From contig CALHSA010000019.1 in NCBI GenBank assembly GCA_938038205.1, positions 1 to 41,023 on the forward strand: DNA of 41,023 nt, read 5' to 3'. Below the pieces are notes generated by a model, which was given only the letters and a program-made list of their open reading frames with translations, searched no databases and had not been told where the DNA came from. The stretch's first letter is position 1; the number at the start of each line of letters is the position of its first letter. The translations under genes and the position numbers were made by a program. The DNA is from an uncultured bacterium (GTDB lineage: Bacteria; Bdellovibrionota_C; UBA2361; JANWWW01). Shown here piece by piece: positions 16,439 to 25,122 of the stretch.

Positions 16439-17109
16439 TAAGAGATGGAATATATAAATATACAGTTAGTTGGGAAAATATAAAATCTGCTGATGTTTCT
16501 GTTGAATTAAGCACTCAGCTGGATGGATACACAATTTCATTAAAACTTGAAACCCTTCCGTGGTTAAAACCTATTTACAATTTAGTTTACGAGGCTGAGA
16601 TTCATGTGTCAAAAAATTTTTTGAACACTCAAGCAGTTGCTTTAAAAAAAGATAGAAAAGGTGAAGAGAAAATAAGATATCTTAAAAATGGCCGGATTTT
16701 AGAGATAACCAGATCTACTAAAAAAAATAAAAAGGAGGAAAAAATCGCTCGAACAGTGAGGGACATGCTAGATCCATTCTCCTCATCTATATTAGCAATG
16801 CTTTACGTTTGGGATAAAAACGTTGAACACAAATTCGTAGTAACAAACGGAAAGACTGATTATGAAATAATCCTAACTTGTTTTGATGTAAAAAAACATT
16901 TAAATACTACTGAGTATAGAATCAAGCCAACCTTAAAAACCTCAAACAAGTCTCAAGCAAAAAAGTTTAAGTCAGCGGAAATAATACTAAGTGATGATGG
17001 TAAGCAAAGATTTATTAAAAGTATCAGTAGTAAAGTCTTTATTGGTACAGTTTACGTTAAACTTAGAGAGTTTACTCCAAAAGATTTTTTTGTTGCGGAT
17101 TTACGTTAA
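16384..17109 (+). CDS. Exported DUF3108-family protein
   Basis: A 241-residue protein with a signal peptide (MRKILFFLLFSTLLFSQS) followed by a beta-rich domain. The opening DGIYKYTVSWENIKSADVSVEL, in two halves, and MLDPFSSSILAMLY resemble DUF3108 proteins, which are periplasmic or envelope proteins of unknown function. The start is GTG at 16384, seven bases after a TATAAT. Its first 55 bases overlap the start of plsC on the other strand. It is followed after about ten bases by a small HExxH protein, and then fliD, all on the plus strand. Confidence 0.75.
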   Translation: MRKILFFLLFSTLLFSQSIRDGIYKYTVSWENIKSADVSVELSTQLDGYTISLKLETLPWLKPIYNLVYEAEIHVSKNFLNTQAVALKKDRKGEEKIRYLKNGRILEITRSTKKNKKEEKIARTVRDMLDPFSSSILAMLYVWDKNVEHKFVVTNGKTDYEIILTCFDVKKHLNTTEYRIKPTLKTSNKSQAKKFKSAEIILSDDGKQRFIKSISSKVFIGTVYVKLREFTPKDFFVADLR

Positions 17110-17119
17110 GTTTATTTTT

Positions 17120-17512
17120 TTGTTCTTTCGTTTACTTCAATCCAATGAGCTGGACATAACTGATTCTGAGCTTATTAGAGAATTAAAATCAAAAGAGTTG
17201 ATTAAATTTGATGGAGTAAAAATTTTCCTAACAAGACATGAAACTTATACATATGAAAATAAAATTTTTATATCTTGTTCAAAATTAATTAAACCAGAGA
17301 TTTTTTTGAATGCTCTTCTGCATGAACTTTGTCATATAATCAACCCATCATTTGAGGAAAAGCTTGTTGCACGTTGCTCAGAAAGGCTCATGTCAAAAAT
17401 CATCAGCACTGAGGAAGGTAATACAAATTTTAATAAAAACCTAAATCTTCCACTCTGGCTGAAGTATCTGAGGCTAAAAGAGCAGGCAAAATTTTTGCAT
17501 CAATGTTTTTAA
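17120..17512 (+). CDS. Small predicted zinc metallopeptidase-like protein (HELCH motif)
   Basis: A frame of 130 codons from a TTG at 17120, ten bases after the DUF3108 stop. A longer version of the same frame reaches back to 16991, but that part lies inside the DUF3108 gene. The key feature is LLHELCHIINP, an HExxH zinc-binding motif at about residues 68-72 with Glu79 and Glu80 a few residues further as possible third ligands. No signal peptide follows from the TTG start, although the first residues (FFRLL) are hydrophobic. The family is not recognised; SprT- or ImmA-like folds share this motif. Its place between DUF3108 and fliD suggests cotranscription. Confidence 0.65.
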   Translation: MFFRLLQSNELDITDSELIRELKSKELIKFDGVKIFLTRHETYTYENKIFISCSKLIKPEIFLNALLHELCHIINPSFEEKLVARCSERLMSKIISTEEGNTNFNKNLNLPLWLKYLRLKEQAKFLHQCF

Positions 17513-17528
17513 TTAGGAAAAATTATCG

Positions 17529-19001
17529 ATGCCATTAGCAACTTTTTCAGGTTTAGCTTCAGGAATTGATTCGTCAAGTCTAATTAAAGCTCTTTTGGAT
17601 GAAAAACGAAAAATAAAGATTTTACCATTAAAAACAGAAATCCAAGATATTGGACAAACAGTGAATGCGTTAGGAGAGCTTAAAAATTTGGTTCAAACAC
17701 TCGCAGAGAAGGCCAGAGTTTTTAGTCCAACCTATGGGGGTCCAATATACAAAAAAGCATCCAGCTCAAATGAAAGCATTTTAACGGCATCAGCATCCTC
17801 ATTAGCCGCAAACGGCACTTATGATATAACTGTAACGCAACTAGCAACCGTTAGCACTGTAACTTTCAATGCCTCTTATACATCCTCTAATCAACAGCTG
17901 ATACCAGGAATTGATGACTTACTTCCAGCCTCCGAACGTACAATTACAATTAGTTATGGCCAAGGAGCAAATCAAATCACTAAAACCTTTGAAATCACAT
18001 CGTCCACCACTGTCGATGATTTCATTAGTAGCTTTAATTCGCAATTTTCAGGCGTAGCCTCTGCAATCTTAGTTAATCTTGGCACAACTAGCTCTCCCAA
18101 CTTTAAAATCATGCTTAAGAGTAACAAAACCGGTTTAACGGAGGGGGAAGTTACAATTTCTGTGGACTCAAACGCAGACCCCAACCTAAGTGCGTGGGTA
18201 GCAAATAAGACTCTCACTCAAGCTCAGAACTTAGAAATGACAGTCTCCGGGATCTCAGGGATAATTTCTAAGCCCTCTAACACTGTCACAGATTTATTCC
18301 CAGGGGTCTCTTTAACTGTTAAACAAACTGGAAACGCAACAATCACCGTAGACACCGATACTTCAAGCATGATAGAAAAATTAGGCAGTTTTGTTGATAA
18401 ATTTAACGAAATAGTTAGATACATCGCTAAAAATAACAAAACATCTGTTACAACAACCTCGGATGGGGAGAGTAGGGCAAAGTTCTCACCTCTAAATCGA
18501 GTCAAGGTTGATGACTCTTTTCTGGATCAATTAAAATCGAAGCTTTCTTCGCTAACTGCCTATGATGATCCTCCACCCTCAACTGCTAAAGTATTCAAAT
18601 TAGTTGATCTGGGAATCTCAACAACTGGTAGAGATGCGAACGGAGCCTTGGATGGCACATTTGCTTTCGACTCTACTAAATTTTCTCAAGCCCTAGCTAA
18701 CGACTTCCAAGGTGTATCTAACCTACTTACAAAATTAGGCAATGAGTTAGCTTCAGCAAATGGATTTTTGGAGGATTTTATTGGATACAACAAGCTTTTT
18801 GATACATCTACATCAACTCTAAATCAGCAAAAAAAAGATTTAGAGAATCGTTTAGCGGATGCAGAGAAAGCCCTAAAACAGGAAGAAGAAACGCTTCTTC
18901 AAACATTCGCTAGATTGGAGAGCATTATGGGAAGGCTTAGAGGTATTCAAACTAGCCTTACTCAAGCTCTCGCAACCTTACCACGGTACGACAAAAGATA
19001 A
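17529..19001 (+). CDS. fliD: Flagellar filament cap protein FliD (HAP2)
   Basis: A 490-residue FliD. The N-terminus ATFSGLASGIDSSSLI is the family signature; FliD_N covers about 10-110. A variable Ser/Thr-rich middle carries the exposed domains, and FliD_C is followed by a long coiled coil near 425-475 (LNQQKKDLENRLADAEKAL, then QTFARLESIMGRL). It caps the growing flagellar filament outside the cell and promotes flagellin folding. An AGGA about ten bases before the ATG supports the start. Unusually, no fliC, fliS or other filament genes are adjacent. Its stop codon is three bases from the 3' end of the opposing tRNA-Pro gene. Confidence 0.93.
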   Translation: MPLATFSGLASGIDSSSLIKALLDEKRKIKILPLKTEIQDIGQTVNALGELKNLVQTLAEKARVFSPTYGGPIYKKASSSNESILTASASSLAANGTYDITVTQLATVSTVTFNASYTSSNQQLIPGIDDLLPASERTITISYGQGANQITKTFEITSSTTVDDFISSFNSQFSGVASAILVNLGTTSSPNFKIMLKSNKTGLTEGEVTISVDSNADPNLSAWVANKTLTQAQNLEMTVSGISGIISKPSNTVTDLFPGVSLTVKQTGNATITVDTDTSSMIEKLGSFVDKFNEIVRYIAKNNKTSVTTTSDGESRAKFSPLNRVKVDDSFLDQLKSKLSSLTAYDDPPPSTAKVFKLVDLGISTTGRDANGALDGTFAFDSTKFSQALANDFQGVSNLLTKLGNELASANGFLEDFIGYNKLFDTSTSTLNQQKKDLENRLADAEKALKQEEETLLQTFARLESIMGRLRGIQTSLTQALATLPRYDKR

Positions 19002-19004
19002 ATA

Positions 19005-19079
19005 TCGGGGTGAGAGGATTTGAACCTCCGACCTCTAGTGCCCAAGACTAGCGCTCTTGCCAGGCTGAGCTACACCCCG
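19005..19079 (-). tRNA. tRNA-Pro (anticodon TGG)
   Basis: On the minus strand the acceptor CGGGGTG pairs with CACCCCG, with discriminator A. The anticodon arm is CTAGT-CTTGGGC-ACTAG, giving anticodon TGG, and the T arm carries GGTTCAAATCC. No CCA is encoded. A TATGAT (19096-19091) ends 11 bases upstream and probably drives it. Confidence 0.97.
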
Positions 19080-19106
19080 TAATTTTTGGAATCATACCAG
19101 AACTAA

Positions 19107-19135
19107 TTAAAATTTAAAATCCACTTAGGTATACT
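19107..19135 (+). promoter_or_regulatory. asnS promoter with -10 seven bases before the ATG
   Basis: TATACT (19130-19135) ends seven bases before the asnS ATG at 19143. A weak -35, TTAAAA (19107-19112), is at the ideal 17-base spacing. It lies in the 63-bp gap between the divergent tRNA-Pro and asnS, and no Shine-Dalgarno sequence precedes the ATG. Confidence 0.5.
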
Positions 19136-19142
19136 TTGTTTT

Positions 19143-20498
19143 ATGACTCTTACAATTAAAAGAATTTTTAAATCTCCTCCCTTGGATGAGGAGATACTTG
19201 TTCATGGTTGGGTACGAACACTTAGAAAAGGTGGTTCAGTCTATTTTATGGAACTAAATGATGGTAGTTGCTTTGAAAATCTTCAGATTGTAATAGATGT
19301 AAATAATTTCTCAATCTCCTTAAATCAGGTTAACTTAGGTGTAGCTGTTGCAGTAAGAGGAAAACTTGTAAAGAGCCCGGCTCCTAAACAACCAATAGAG
19401 TTACAAGCACACTCTATTCAAATCCTTGGTGAGCATAATTTTGAGGAGTATCCAATTCAGAAAAAGGCAACCTCACTGGAGTTTTTGCGTGAAATTGCTC
19501 ATTTGAGACCAAGAACAAACACTATTGGAGCTGCCATGAGAATAAGATCAACGGTAAGCTATATAATCCATAAATTTTTTCAAGAGAGGGATTTTTATTA
19601 CATTCACACCCCAATTATAACAGCCAGTGATTGTGAGGGCGCAGGTGAAATGTTTCGAGTAACCACGTTGGAACCGGGAGATACAAATATCCAAACTGAT
19701 TTTTTTTGTAGGAATGCTTACTTAACAGTTTCAGGACAATTAGAAGCTGAAGCCCTTGCTTTGGCCCTTGGTAGAGTTTACACTTTTGGGCCAACTTTTA
19801 GGGCTGAAAATTCGAATACCACGCGTCACCTTGCTGAATTTTGGATGATAGAACCTGAAATCGCTTTTTTTAATTTGTCTGATAATATAGATTTGGCAGA
19901 GGAGTTACTAAAATACTGCTGCTCCGCGGTACTTGAACTTCATGAAGCAGATCTGCATTGGCTTGAAAAATTTAATGAATTTAACTTATTGAAAAATCTT
20001 GCCGATTTTATAGACAAACCTGTTAATCGAATAACGTACACAGAGGCGGTGGAGATACTTCGTAAAAACAAGGATCAATTCGAGTTTGAGCCGGTTTGGG
20101 GAGATGATCTAAAAACAGAGCATGAAAAATTTTTAGTTGACAACTATTTTAAAGGAGCAGTGGTAGTAACAAATTATCCAAAAAAAATTAAAGCTTTTTA
20201 CATGTACCAAAATGATGATGAAACTGTTGCTTGCCTAGATTTTCTCTTGCCAAGAGTTGGTGAAACTATAGGAGGAAGCCAAAGGGAGCATAGGTATGAT
20301 AAGTTACTATCACGCATGACCGAACTAGGTATGGATTTAGAAAATTACAAATGGTATCTCGACCTAAGACGTTTTGGATCTGTCCCACACTCTGGCTTCG
20401 GTTTAGGCTTAGAAAGATTTCTCTTATTTTTAACCGGTTTGAAAAACGTTAGAGATGTTATTCCATTCCCAAGATATCCTGGCAACGTAGACTTCTAG
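19143..20498 (+). CDS. asnS: Asparaginyl-tRNA synthetase
   Basis: A 451-residue class IIb synthetase that charges tRNA-Asn. The N-terminal OB-fold anticodon-binding domain (about 1-110, VHGWVRTLRKGG) is followed by the catalytic core. FGPTFRAENSNTTRHLAEFW is class II motif 2 and GFGLGLERFLLFLTG is motif 3; the NTTRHLAEFWMIEPE context is typical of AsnRS. Length matches the family. It is transcribed alone from a short promoter region and ends with a 4-base overlap of the convergent CBS-domain gene. A dedicated AsnRS means Asn-tRNA need not be made by amidation, although a GatCAB pathway elsewhere is not excluded. Confidence 0.95.
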   Translation: MTLTIKRIFKSPPLDEEILVHGWVRTLRKGGSVYFMELNDGSCFENLQIVIDVNNFSISLNQVNLGVAVAVRGKLVKSPAPKQPIELQAHSIQILGEHNFEEYPIQKKATSLEFLREIAHLRPRTNTIGAAMRIRSTVSYIIHKFFQERDFYYIHTPIITASDCEGAGEMFRVTTLEPGDTNIQTDFFCRNAYLTVSGQLEAEALALALGRVYTFGPTFRAENSNTTRHLAEFWMIEPEIAFFNLSDNIDLAEELLKYCCSAVLELHEADLHWLEKFNEFNLLKNLADFIDKPVNRITYTEAVEILRKNKDQFEFEPVWGDDLKTEHEKFLVDNYFKGAVVVTNYPKKIKAFYMYQNDDETVACLDFLLPRVGETIGGSQREHRYDKLLSRMTELGMDLENYKWYLDLRRFGSVPHSGFGLGLERFLLFLTGLKNVRDVIPFPRYPGNVDF

Positions 20499-20965
20499 CT
20501 TTGAGAAAAGAAAGATAGGATTTTGTTACTTAAAAAATCAATTATATCCCTGACTGAGATAACCCCTAAAAGCTCTCCTTGATCAACGACGGGTAAATGC
20601 CTAAAACCGCCCTTACTCATCAAAGTTAACGCCAGCCCTAGTGGGTCTATTGGTGTTATAGTTTTTACAGGGAAGGTCATGTAATTTTTAATAGGTAACT
20701 CAGGATCAAGTTCAAAATACTTTTTTACAAGATCTCTCTCTGAAAATATACCTTCTATGGTTTGGGTCATGATTATGACTACCCCTCTGTTCGAAATTTG
20801 CAAAAGCTTTATAACATCCTTTGTTTTTGCGCTTGGGGGAACGACTGATACCTCTCTAGGTTTTATTAATCCAACACTTGAGCAGAAAATACTTCCATCT
20901 AGGCCACCGATGTCAGAAACACAAAGCGCATCAAGTAATTTTTGAATATCATCCTCACTTTTCAC
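20495..20965 (-). CDS. CBS-domain pair protein
   Basis: A 156-residue protein of little more than two CBS domains. The first (about 30-90) includes IEGIFSERDLVKKY; the second (about 95-150) includes KGGFRHLPVVDQG and GVISVRDIIDF. Such pairs bind adenine nucleotides or S-adenosylmethionine and act as sensors. It overlaps the end of fapA by 4 bases and is last in the ogg-fapA-CBS run; it also overlaps the convergent asnS by 4 bases. The ligand and target are unknown; no effector domain is attached. Confidence 0.88.
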   Translation of the reverse strand: MKSEDDIQKLLDALCVSDIGGLDGSIFCSSVGLIKPREVSVVPPSAKTKDVIKLLQISNRGVVIIMTQTIEGIFSERDLVKKYFELDPELPIKNYMTFPVKTITPIDPLGLALTLMSKGGFRHLPVVDQGELLGVISVRDIIDFLSNKILSFFSQS

Positions 20966-22311
20966 TCTGCTCTAATTGTATCATCGTGTAATCTAACTGT
21001 GAAAGGCCCTCTTTTTTGCTCTGTTAGTGTCATTTTTTCATCTCCAAATTTAAAAATCACTCCAGGGTACGCTATTTTTAATATCTGTATCTCTCCTTTC
21101 ACTGTTTGATTTTGTTTACTAAGTTGTTTTACAGTTACCACCAAAGTGCTTTTTGCGTGTTGGACTTGCTCCAACTTTTCTCGTAGTTGATTAATTTTAT
21201 CTTGTAATTGTTTAGGCAAATCTGAGGGTTTCTTAAATTCATACGGTCCAAGCTGCATCCTGATTATATTCTCAACTTTGCTAAGCGTTTCAATTTTTTG
21301 ATTTAGCTGCTTTAGCTCAGAAGCAACACCAGCGTCAACAACAATCTCAAGTATAGTCTCTATCCCAGCTTCATTTCCGGCTACATCTATTTTTATTAAG
21401 TTTGAGCAACTGCATAAACCACCAATCATGTTTTTGCACTCTAACTTTTCCCTTGAGTTAATATCACATTGAAGGGAATCTTTTTTTATTAAAACTGATT
21501 TAGCTACAACTTGGCAGCGGATACCACTAAAGAACTCAATCTCCTCCTCAGCATTCAATTTAGCTTGGTCTACATTACCTTTAATAATTATTGATCCCTT
21601 TCCACAGAATAGTTCAGCATGTTTATAAACATCTCCATTCACTACTATCCCTCTATCTGCTTTGACAATAAAACCAACACCAACATTCCCTAAAATCTTT
21701 ACCTTGTTATTGAATCTTATGTTTCCAGTAGTTTGTGATACATCACCGTTTATGACCAACTCCTCCTTTACGTCTATTTGAGCTCCATCATAGTGTAAAT
21801 AACCGAAAGCTTTACTAACCAAAGACTTATGCTTTTCCTGTTCATCAACATTTAAGTTCTCACCAATAATAACAGATACAGTTTTCGGAGAACGGCATTT
21901 TATGATGTTTCCAAAAATATCGTACCCATCCTCCCCTTCTTTTGGGGGAATTATTCTAGCCACCTCTCTACCAGGCTCAATATTATCCAAAAACCTTAAA
22001 CTAGATGAGAATGAGAAAGGCTTAGCCAGAAGAATTAACTTCTCATCAGTTGGGTCAGTCGGTGGCTTGGCTAAACCCAATCTCCTGGGCTTCATAGATG
22101 GTGATGCAAGCATATCTTTAAGAATAGTCTCATCCAATCTAACCCCAGGGAATCGCTCCTGAATTACCTTTTGTAAAATTGGCTTAACCACTAAAAAAGG
22201 TAGCCTTTTGCTTATGACAGCAAAAAGTTTAATTTTATTTTCATCAGTGTAAAAAGGAATTTTTTCATCGAGAACTTCAAGCTCGCATAAAAAATCCAAA
22301 TTATCAAGCAC
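20962..22311 (-). CDS. fapA: FapA/DUF342-family polymerase- or flagellum-associated protein
   Basis: A 449-residue FapA (DUF342) protein. ARIIPPKEGEDGYDIFGN (about 120) is the family hallmark loop, followed by a right-handed beta-helix with repeating V-x-G-D-V units (ELVINGDVSQTTGNIRF, VKILGNVGVGFIVKADRG, GIVVNGDVYKHAELFCG), and then a coiled coil near 330-400 (LKQLNQKIETLSKV, KDKINQLREKLEQVQHAK). Some relatives are flagellar assembly or placement factors, which fits a motile organism, but function is not established for most members. The start is GTG at 22311, 14 bases after the upstream glycosylase gene, without a clear ribosome binding site. Confidence 0.85.
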   Translation of the reverse strand: MLDNLDFLCELEVLDEKIPFYTDENKIKLFAVISKRLPFLVVKPILQKVIQERFPGVRLDETILKDMLASPSMKPRRLGLAKPPTDPTDEKLILLAKPFSFSSSLRFLDNIEPGREVARIIPPKEGEDGYDIFGNIIKCRSPKTVSVIIGENLNVDEQEKHKSLVSKAFGYLHYDGAQIDVKEELVINGDVSQTTGNIRFNNKVKILGNVGVGFIVKADRGIVVNGDVYKHAELFCGKGSIIIKGNVDQAKLNAEEEIEFFSGIRCQVVAKSVLIKKDSLQCDINSREKLECKNMIGGLCSCSNLIKIDVAGNEAGIETILEIVVDAGVASELKQLNQKIETLSKVENIIRMQLGPYEFKKPSDLPKQLQDKINQLREKLEQVQHAKSTLVVTVKQLSKQNQTVKGEIQILKIAYPGVIFKFGDEKMTLTEQKRGPFTVRLHDDTIRAE

Positions 22312-22325
22312 TGAATATTACAAAT

Positions 22326-22949
22326 CTACTTCAGAAAAAAGCCTGTTTTAAACATAAAAACAGCTAAATCAAAAACATCTATATTTAAATTATACTTATG
22401 GCAAAAACTTAAAACTATTTCCTCAGCATGAATATATTTTTTCCTCGTGCTAAGAGATTTTGGAAAATTAGGAACGATATCTGCCATAAAATTGATAATA
22501 TGACGGTCAATTATAGCTAATCCAGTTCGGCCTATGTTTCTAAGAAAATGACTAGCCTCTTTATAACTGAACCCCTCCACATTTGATCTTAAATACTCTC
22601 TTTCCTCATTTACGGAGTTATTCTGTAACAAAAAATCTCGAATGGTTAAAAAATTCTCATTCATTTTTAGAATTCTCTTAGCTTTAGTTATATGAAATCT
22701 CACGTAATGATTTTTATTCTCGAGAATCCTAACGATATCTTTGAGATGTAAATCATTCTTGCTTTGAAGCAAATTAACAACTTTCTGAGACGCTAAATCT
22801 GCGTTTAAAGGAGAAGTTTGAGGAGTGCACAAACAAAATACTAGCTCTAAAAGAATTCTATCTTTCCAATTTTTCGCTAAGTCTGAAAGTCTCTGTTTAA
22901 AAATTGGTAAATTCTTTTGATAGAAGGATTTAAAAGCACAGATGTCCAT
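22326..22949 (-). CDS. ogg: 8-oxoguanine DNA glycosylase/AP lyase, Ogg2 type
   Basis: A 207-residue helix-hairpin-helix glycosylase. The hairpin region VEGFSYKEASHFLRNIG has the catalytic Lys (in SYKEAS), and IIDRHIINF has the catalytic Asp. ELVFCLCTPQTS and HITKAKRI match the N-terminal helices of Ogg2 proteins such as those of Methanocaldococcus and Thermotoga. It excises 8-oxoguanine opposite C and nicks the abasic site. Most bacteria use MutM (Fpg) instead, so this type is less usual. It is first in the run with fapA and the CBS protein. A TATATT lies 14 bases before its ATG, in the 33 bp shared with the divergent tRNA-Gly. Confidence 0.88.
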   Translation of the reverse strand: MDICAFKSFYQKNLPIFKQRLSDLAKNWKDRILLELVFCLCTPQTSPLNADLASQKVVNLLQSKNDLHLKDIVRILENKNHYVRFHITKAKRILKMNENFLTIRDFLLQNNSVNEEREYLRSNVEGFSYKEASHFLRNIGRTGLAIIDRHIINFMADIVPNFPKSLSTRKKYIHAEEIVLSFCHKYNLNIDVFDLAVFMFKTGFFLK

Positions 22950-22982
22950 GTTTAAATAAAACTAATATAATATAGCTTAAAG

Positions 22983-23055
22983 GCGGGCATAGCTCAGATG
23001 GTAGAGCGTTTGCTTCCCAAGCAAAAGGTCGCGGGTTCGAATCCCGTTGCCCGCT
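22983..23055 (+). tRNA. tRNA-Gly (anticodon CCC)
   Basis: Acceptor GCGGGCA pairs with TGCCCGC, discriminator T. The anticodon arm is TTTGC-TTCCCAA-GCAAA, giving anticodon CCC, and GGTTCGAATCC lies in the T arm. A TATAAT (22966-22971) ends 11 bases upstream. No CCA is encoded. motA follows 87 bases downstream. Confidence 0.97.
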
Positions 23056-23142
23056 TGTCCTAGAATTCTAAAACATCCTCTTTTCACCATTTTTAATATT
23101 CAGTTTAGAAAAATTTATTTTTTAACGAACAAATGTAAAGGA

Positions 23143-23997
23143 ATGTTCCTTCTACTTGGTCTTATTCTTTGTGTTGCCTCAATTTTAGGAGGATTTATAA
23201 TGCATGGGGGCAACCTCGCAGCTTTGATGCAGCCTAGTGAATTGATAATTATAGGAGGCGCAGGAATATTCTCTTTTGTTGCAGCAAACCCTCCCCAGGT
23301 TGTTAAAGGATTTATTCCAGGAGTGATACATGCAATAAAGGGAAGTGGTGTTTCAAAAGAAGCTTACAAGGAGCTTCTAGGCCTAATGGCTGAAATATTT
23401 AATGTTATGAGGAGAGAGGGTGTGCTCGGTATTGAAAGTGATCTCTCTAACCCTTATGAAAGTCCAAGATTCAAAAAGTACCCCAAAGTTTTACACAACC
23501 ATCACTTGGTTGAGACATTCATTAGCTCACTTAGACTTTTTGTGGACGGCGTTGTGAACGCTTTTGACTTAGAGAGATTAATGGACTCTGAAATGGAGGC
23601 TCATCACGAGGAAGCGCATGCTCTTCCCTCAGCTGTCACAAATATGGCTGACTCACTTCCAGCCTTTGGTATAGTTGCAGCAGTTCTTGGAGTAATAATA
23701 ACAATGCAATACCTTGACCAACCACCCACAGTTATAGGTCAAAAAGTTGCAGCGGCGTTGGTAGGAACGATGTTGGGGATTTACTTATCTTACGGAGTTT
23801 TTGGACCTCTTGGTAAAGCTCTTGATAATTTAGTGAAAGAGGAGGCTGGCTTATATAAGTGTATACAAGCAGGATTAGTTTCGTTTGCAGGAGGATCCCC
23901 GCCTCAGGTGGCTTTAGAATTTGCAAGAAAAACAATTCCTCCCTCATTCAGGCCAACCTCTGAGGAGCTTGAGGAGATCATAAAGAAAGCTAAATAA
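23143..23997 (+). CDS. motA: Flagellar motor stator protein MotA
   Basis: A 284-residue stator subunit with four membrane segments (about 2-20, 33-50, 169-190, 200-222). SLPAFGIVAAVLGV and YGVFGPLGKAL hold the two conserved prolines next to the proton channel; the cytoplasmic loop between segments 2 and 3 contains the charged residues that contact FliG. I chose ATG at 23143, which follows AAAGGA and gives the family length; the open frame extends back into tRNA-Gly but that part is not part of the protein. The TAA overlaps the motB ATG by one base, so the two are translationally coupled. Confidence 0.96.
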   Translation: MFLLLGLILCVASILGGFIMHGGNLAALMQPSELIIIGGAGIFSFVAANPPQVVKGFIPGVIHAIKGSGVSKEAYKELLGLMAEIFNVMRREGVLGIESDLSNPYESPRFKKYPKVLHNHHLVETFISSLRLFVDGVVNAFDLERLMDSEMEAHHEEAHALPSAVTNMADSLPAFGIVAAVLGVIITMQYLDQPPTVIGQKVAAALVGTMLGIYLSYGVFGPLGKALDNLVKEEAGLYKCIQAGLVSFAGGSPPQVALEFARKTIPPSFRPTSEELEEIIKKAK

Positions 23998-25091
23998 TGG
24001 CAAGTCCAGCAGACAAGCCAGTAATAGTAATCAAAAAAAAGGGAGGAGGTCATGGTCATCATGGAGGAGCTTGGAAAATTGCATACGCGGACTTCGTAAC
24101 GGCAATGATGGCATTTTTCCTTTGCATGTGGCTGGTTAATACTGCAGACTCTGCCGTTAAAACTGCTATTGCTAAGTATTTTAAAAAGCCAGGTGTTTTT
24201 GAAATAGGATCTGGTACTCCATTACAAATTGGAGGCTCTGGGATACTGCCCGAAGCTCATGCTCCAGCAACTAGAGAAGAGGATGATGAAAATGGTGTAG
24301 TTACTCGACCTAAGAAAACACGATTTGAGGATTCACCCGGTGAAACTGATCCAAATACTGAAATGGTTGGAAAACAAGTAGAGGGAATAAAAGAGAAGAA
24401 AAAGGGAGGGAATCCATACCTTGACGAGAGCTTTAGAACTTGGCAGGACTACAAAATGGTTCCTCTTGAAGCTTTGATCGAGAAATTCAAACAAAAAATC
24501 TTGAACTTAAAACTTCCAAAAAGCTTGGGGAATATATCTATCAAAGTTGAGGGAGAGTTTCTAAAAATTGAGCTGTTAGATTTACCACAAGGAGGGATAT
24601 TTTACTCAGGATCAGCTGTAATAAAACCCGAAGCAACTCCAATATTAAACGAGATAACAAATCTTTTACGAGAAATTCCAAACGAGTTTAAGATAGTAGG
24701 TCACACGGATTCTAAAAACCTCTTGAATGGAACTTACTCTAACTGGGAATTATCCACTGATAGAAGTAATGCCTTTAGACAATTCTTGTTTCAGAGTGGT
24801 ATAGATGAGAAACGATTACTAAGCGTTGAGGGGGTAGCAGATAGACAACCATTACAAGGCTTACCTGCAGATCATCCAAGCAATAGAAGAATATCATTAG
24901 AGATTAAATTAAAACCAGAGGATATCCGAGCCCCAGAGATAGAGAAAGATTTTGAAGAAAAAACTGATGCAAGTTCAGAGGTTGGAAAAATCGTAGAGCC
25001 TAATGCCAGTGAGAAATCCTTAGAGACTGAGAGGCTGGCTATTCTAGATTTAAAGAAAGAGTGGAGAGTATTTGATCCATTTGAGCCTTAA
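23997..25091 (+). CDS. motB: Flagellar motor stator protein MotB
   Basis: A 364-residue MotB. After a Lys/His/Gly-rich cytoplasmic start (KKKGGGHGHHGGAW), AYADFVTAMMAFFLCMW forms the single membrane helix with the proton-carrying Asp near 32. A charged linker follows, then an OmpA-like peptidoglycan-binding domain (about 195-305) with IVGHTDSK, WELSTDRSNAFRQFL and SNRRISLEI. The form of the channel motif suggests a proton-driven rather than sodium-driven motor, by family analogy. An acidic tail of about 60 residues follows the OmpA domain. It works with MotA in a torque-generating stator anchored to the cell wall. Confidence 0.95.
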   Translation: MASPADKPVIVIKKKGGGHGHHGGAWKIAYADFVTAMMAFFLCMWLVNTADSAVKTAIAKYFKKPGVFEIGSGTPLQIGGSGILPEAHAPATREEDDENGVVTRPKKTRFEDSPGETDPNTEMVGKQVEGIKEKKKGGNPYLDESFRTWQDYKMVPLEALIEKFKQKILNLKLPKSLGNISIKVEGEFLKIELLDLPQGGIFYSGSAVIKPEATPILNEITNLLREIPNEFKIVGHTDSKNLLNGTYSNWELSTDRSNAFRQFLFQSGIDEKRLLSVEGVADRQPLQGLPADHPSNRRISLEIKLKPEDIRAPEIEKDFEEKTDASSEVGKIVEPNASEKSLETERLAILDLKKEWRVFDPFEP

Positions 25092-25122
25092 TCTTTGACT
25101 TAAAAATTGTATTTAAAAAATG

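Noticed and set aside
16991-17119. Upstream extension of the HExxH frame to an ATG at 16991
   Set aside because: It lies wholly inside the DUF3108 coding sequence in another frame and has no family support; TTG at 17120 just after that gene is more plausible.
23047-23142. Longer MotA start overlapping tRNA-Gly
   Set aside because: The first bases belong to the tRNA, and the extra residues are not MotA-like; ATG at 23143 gives the normal N-terminus and length.
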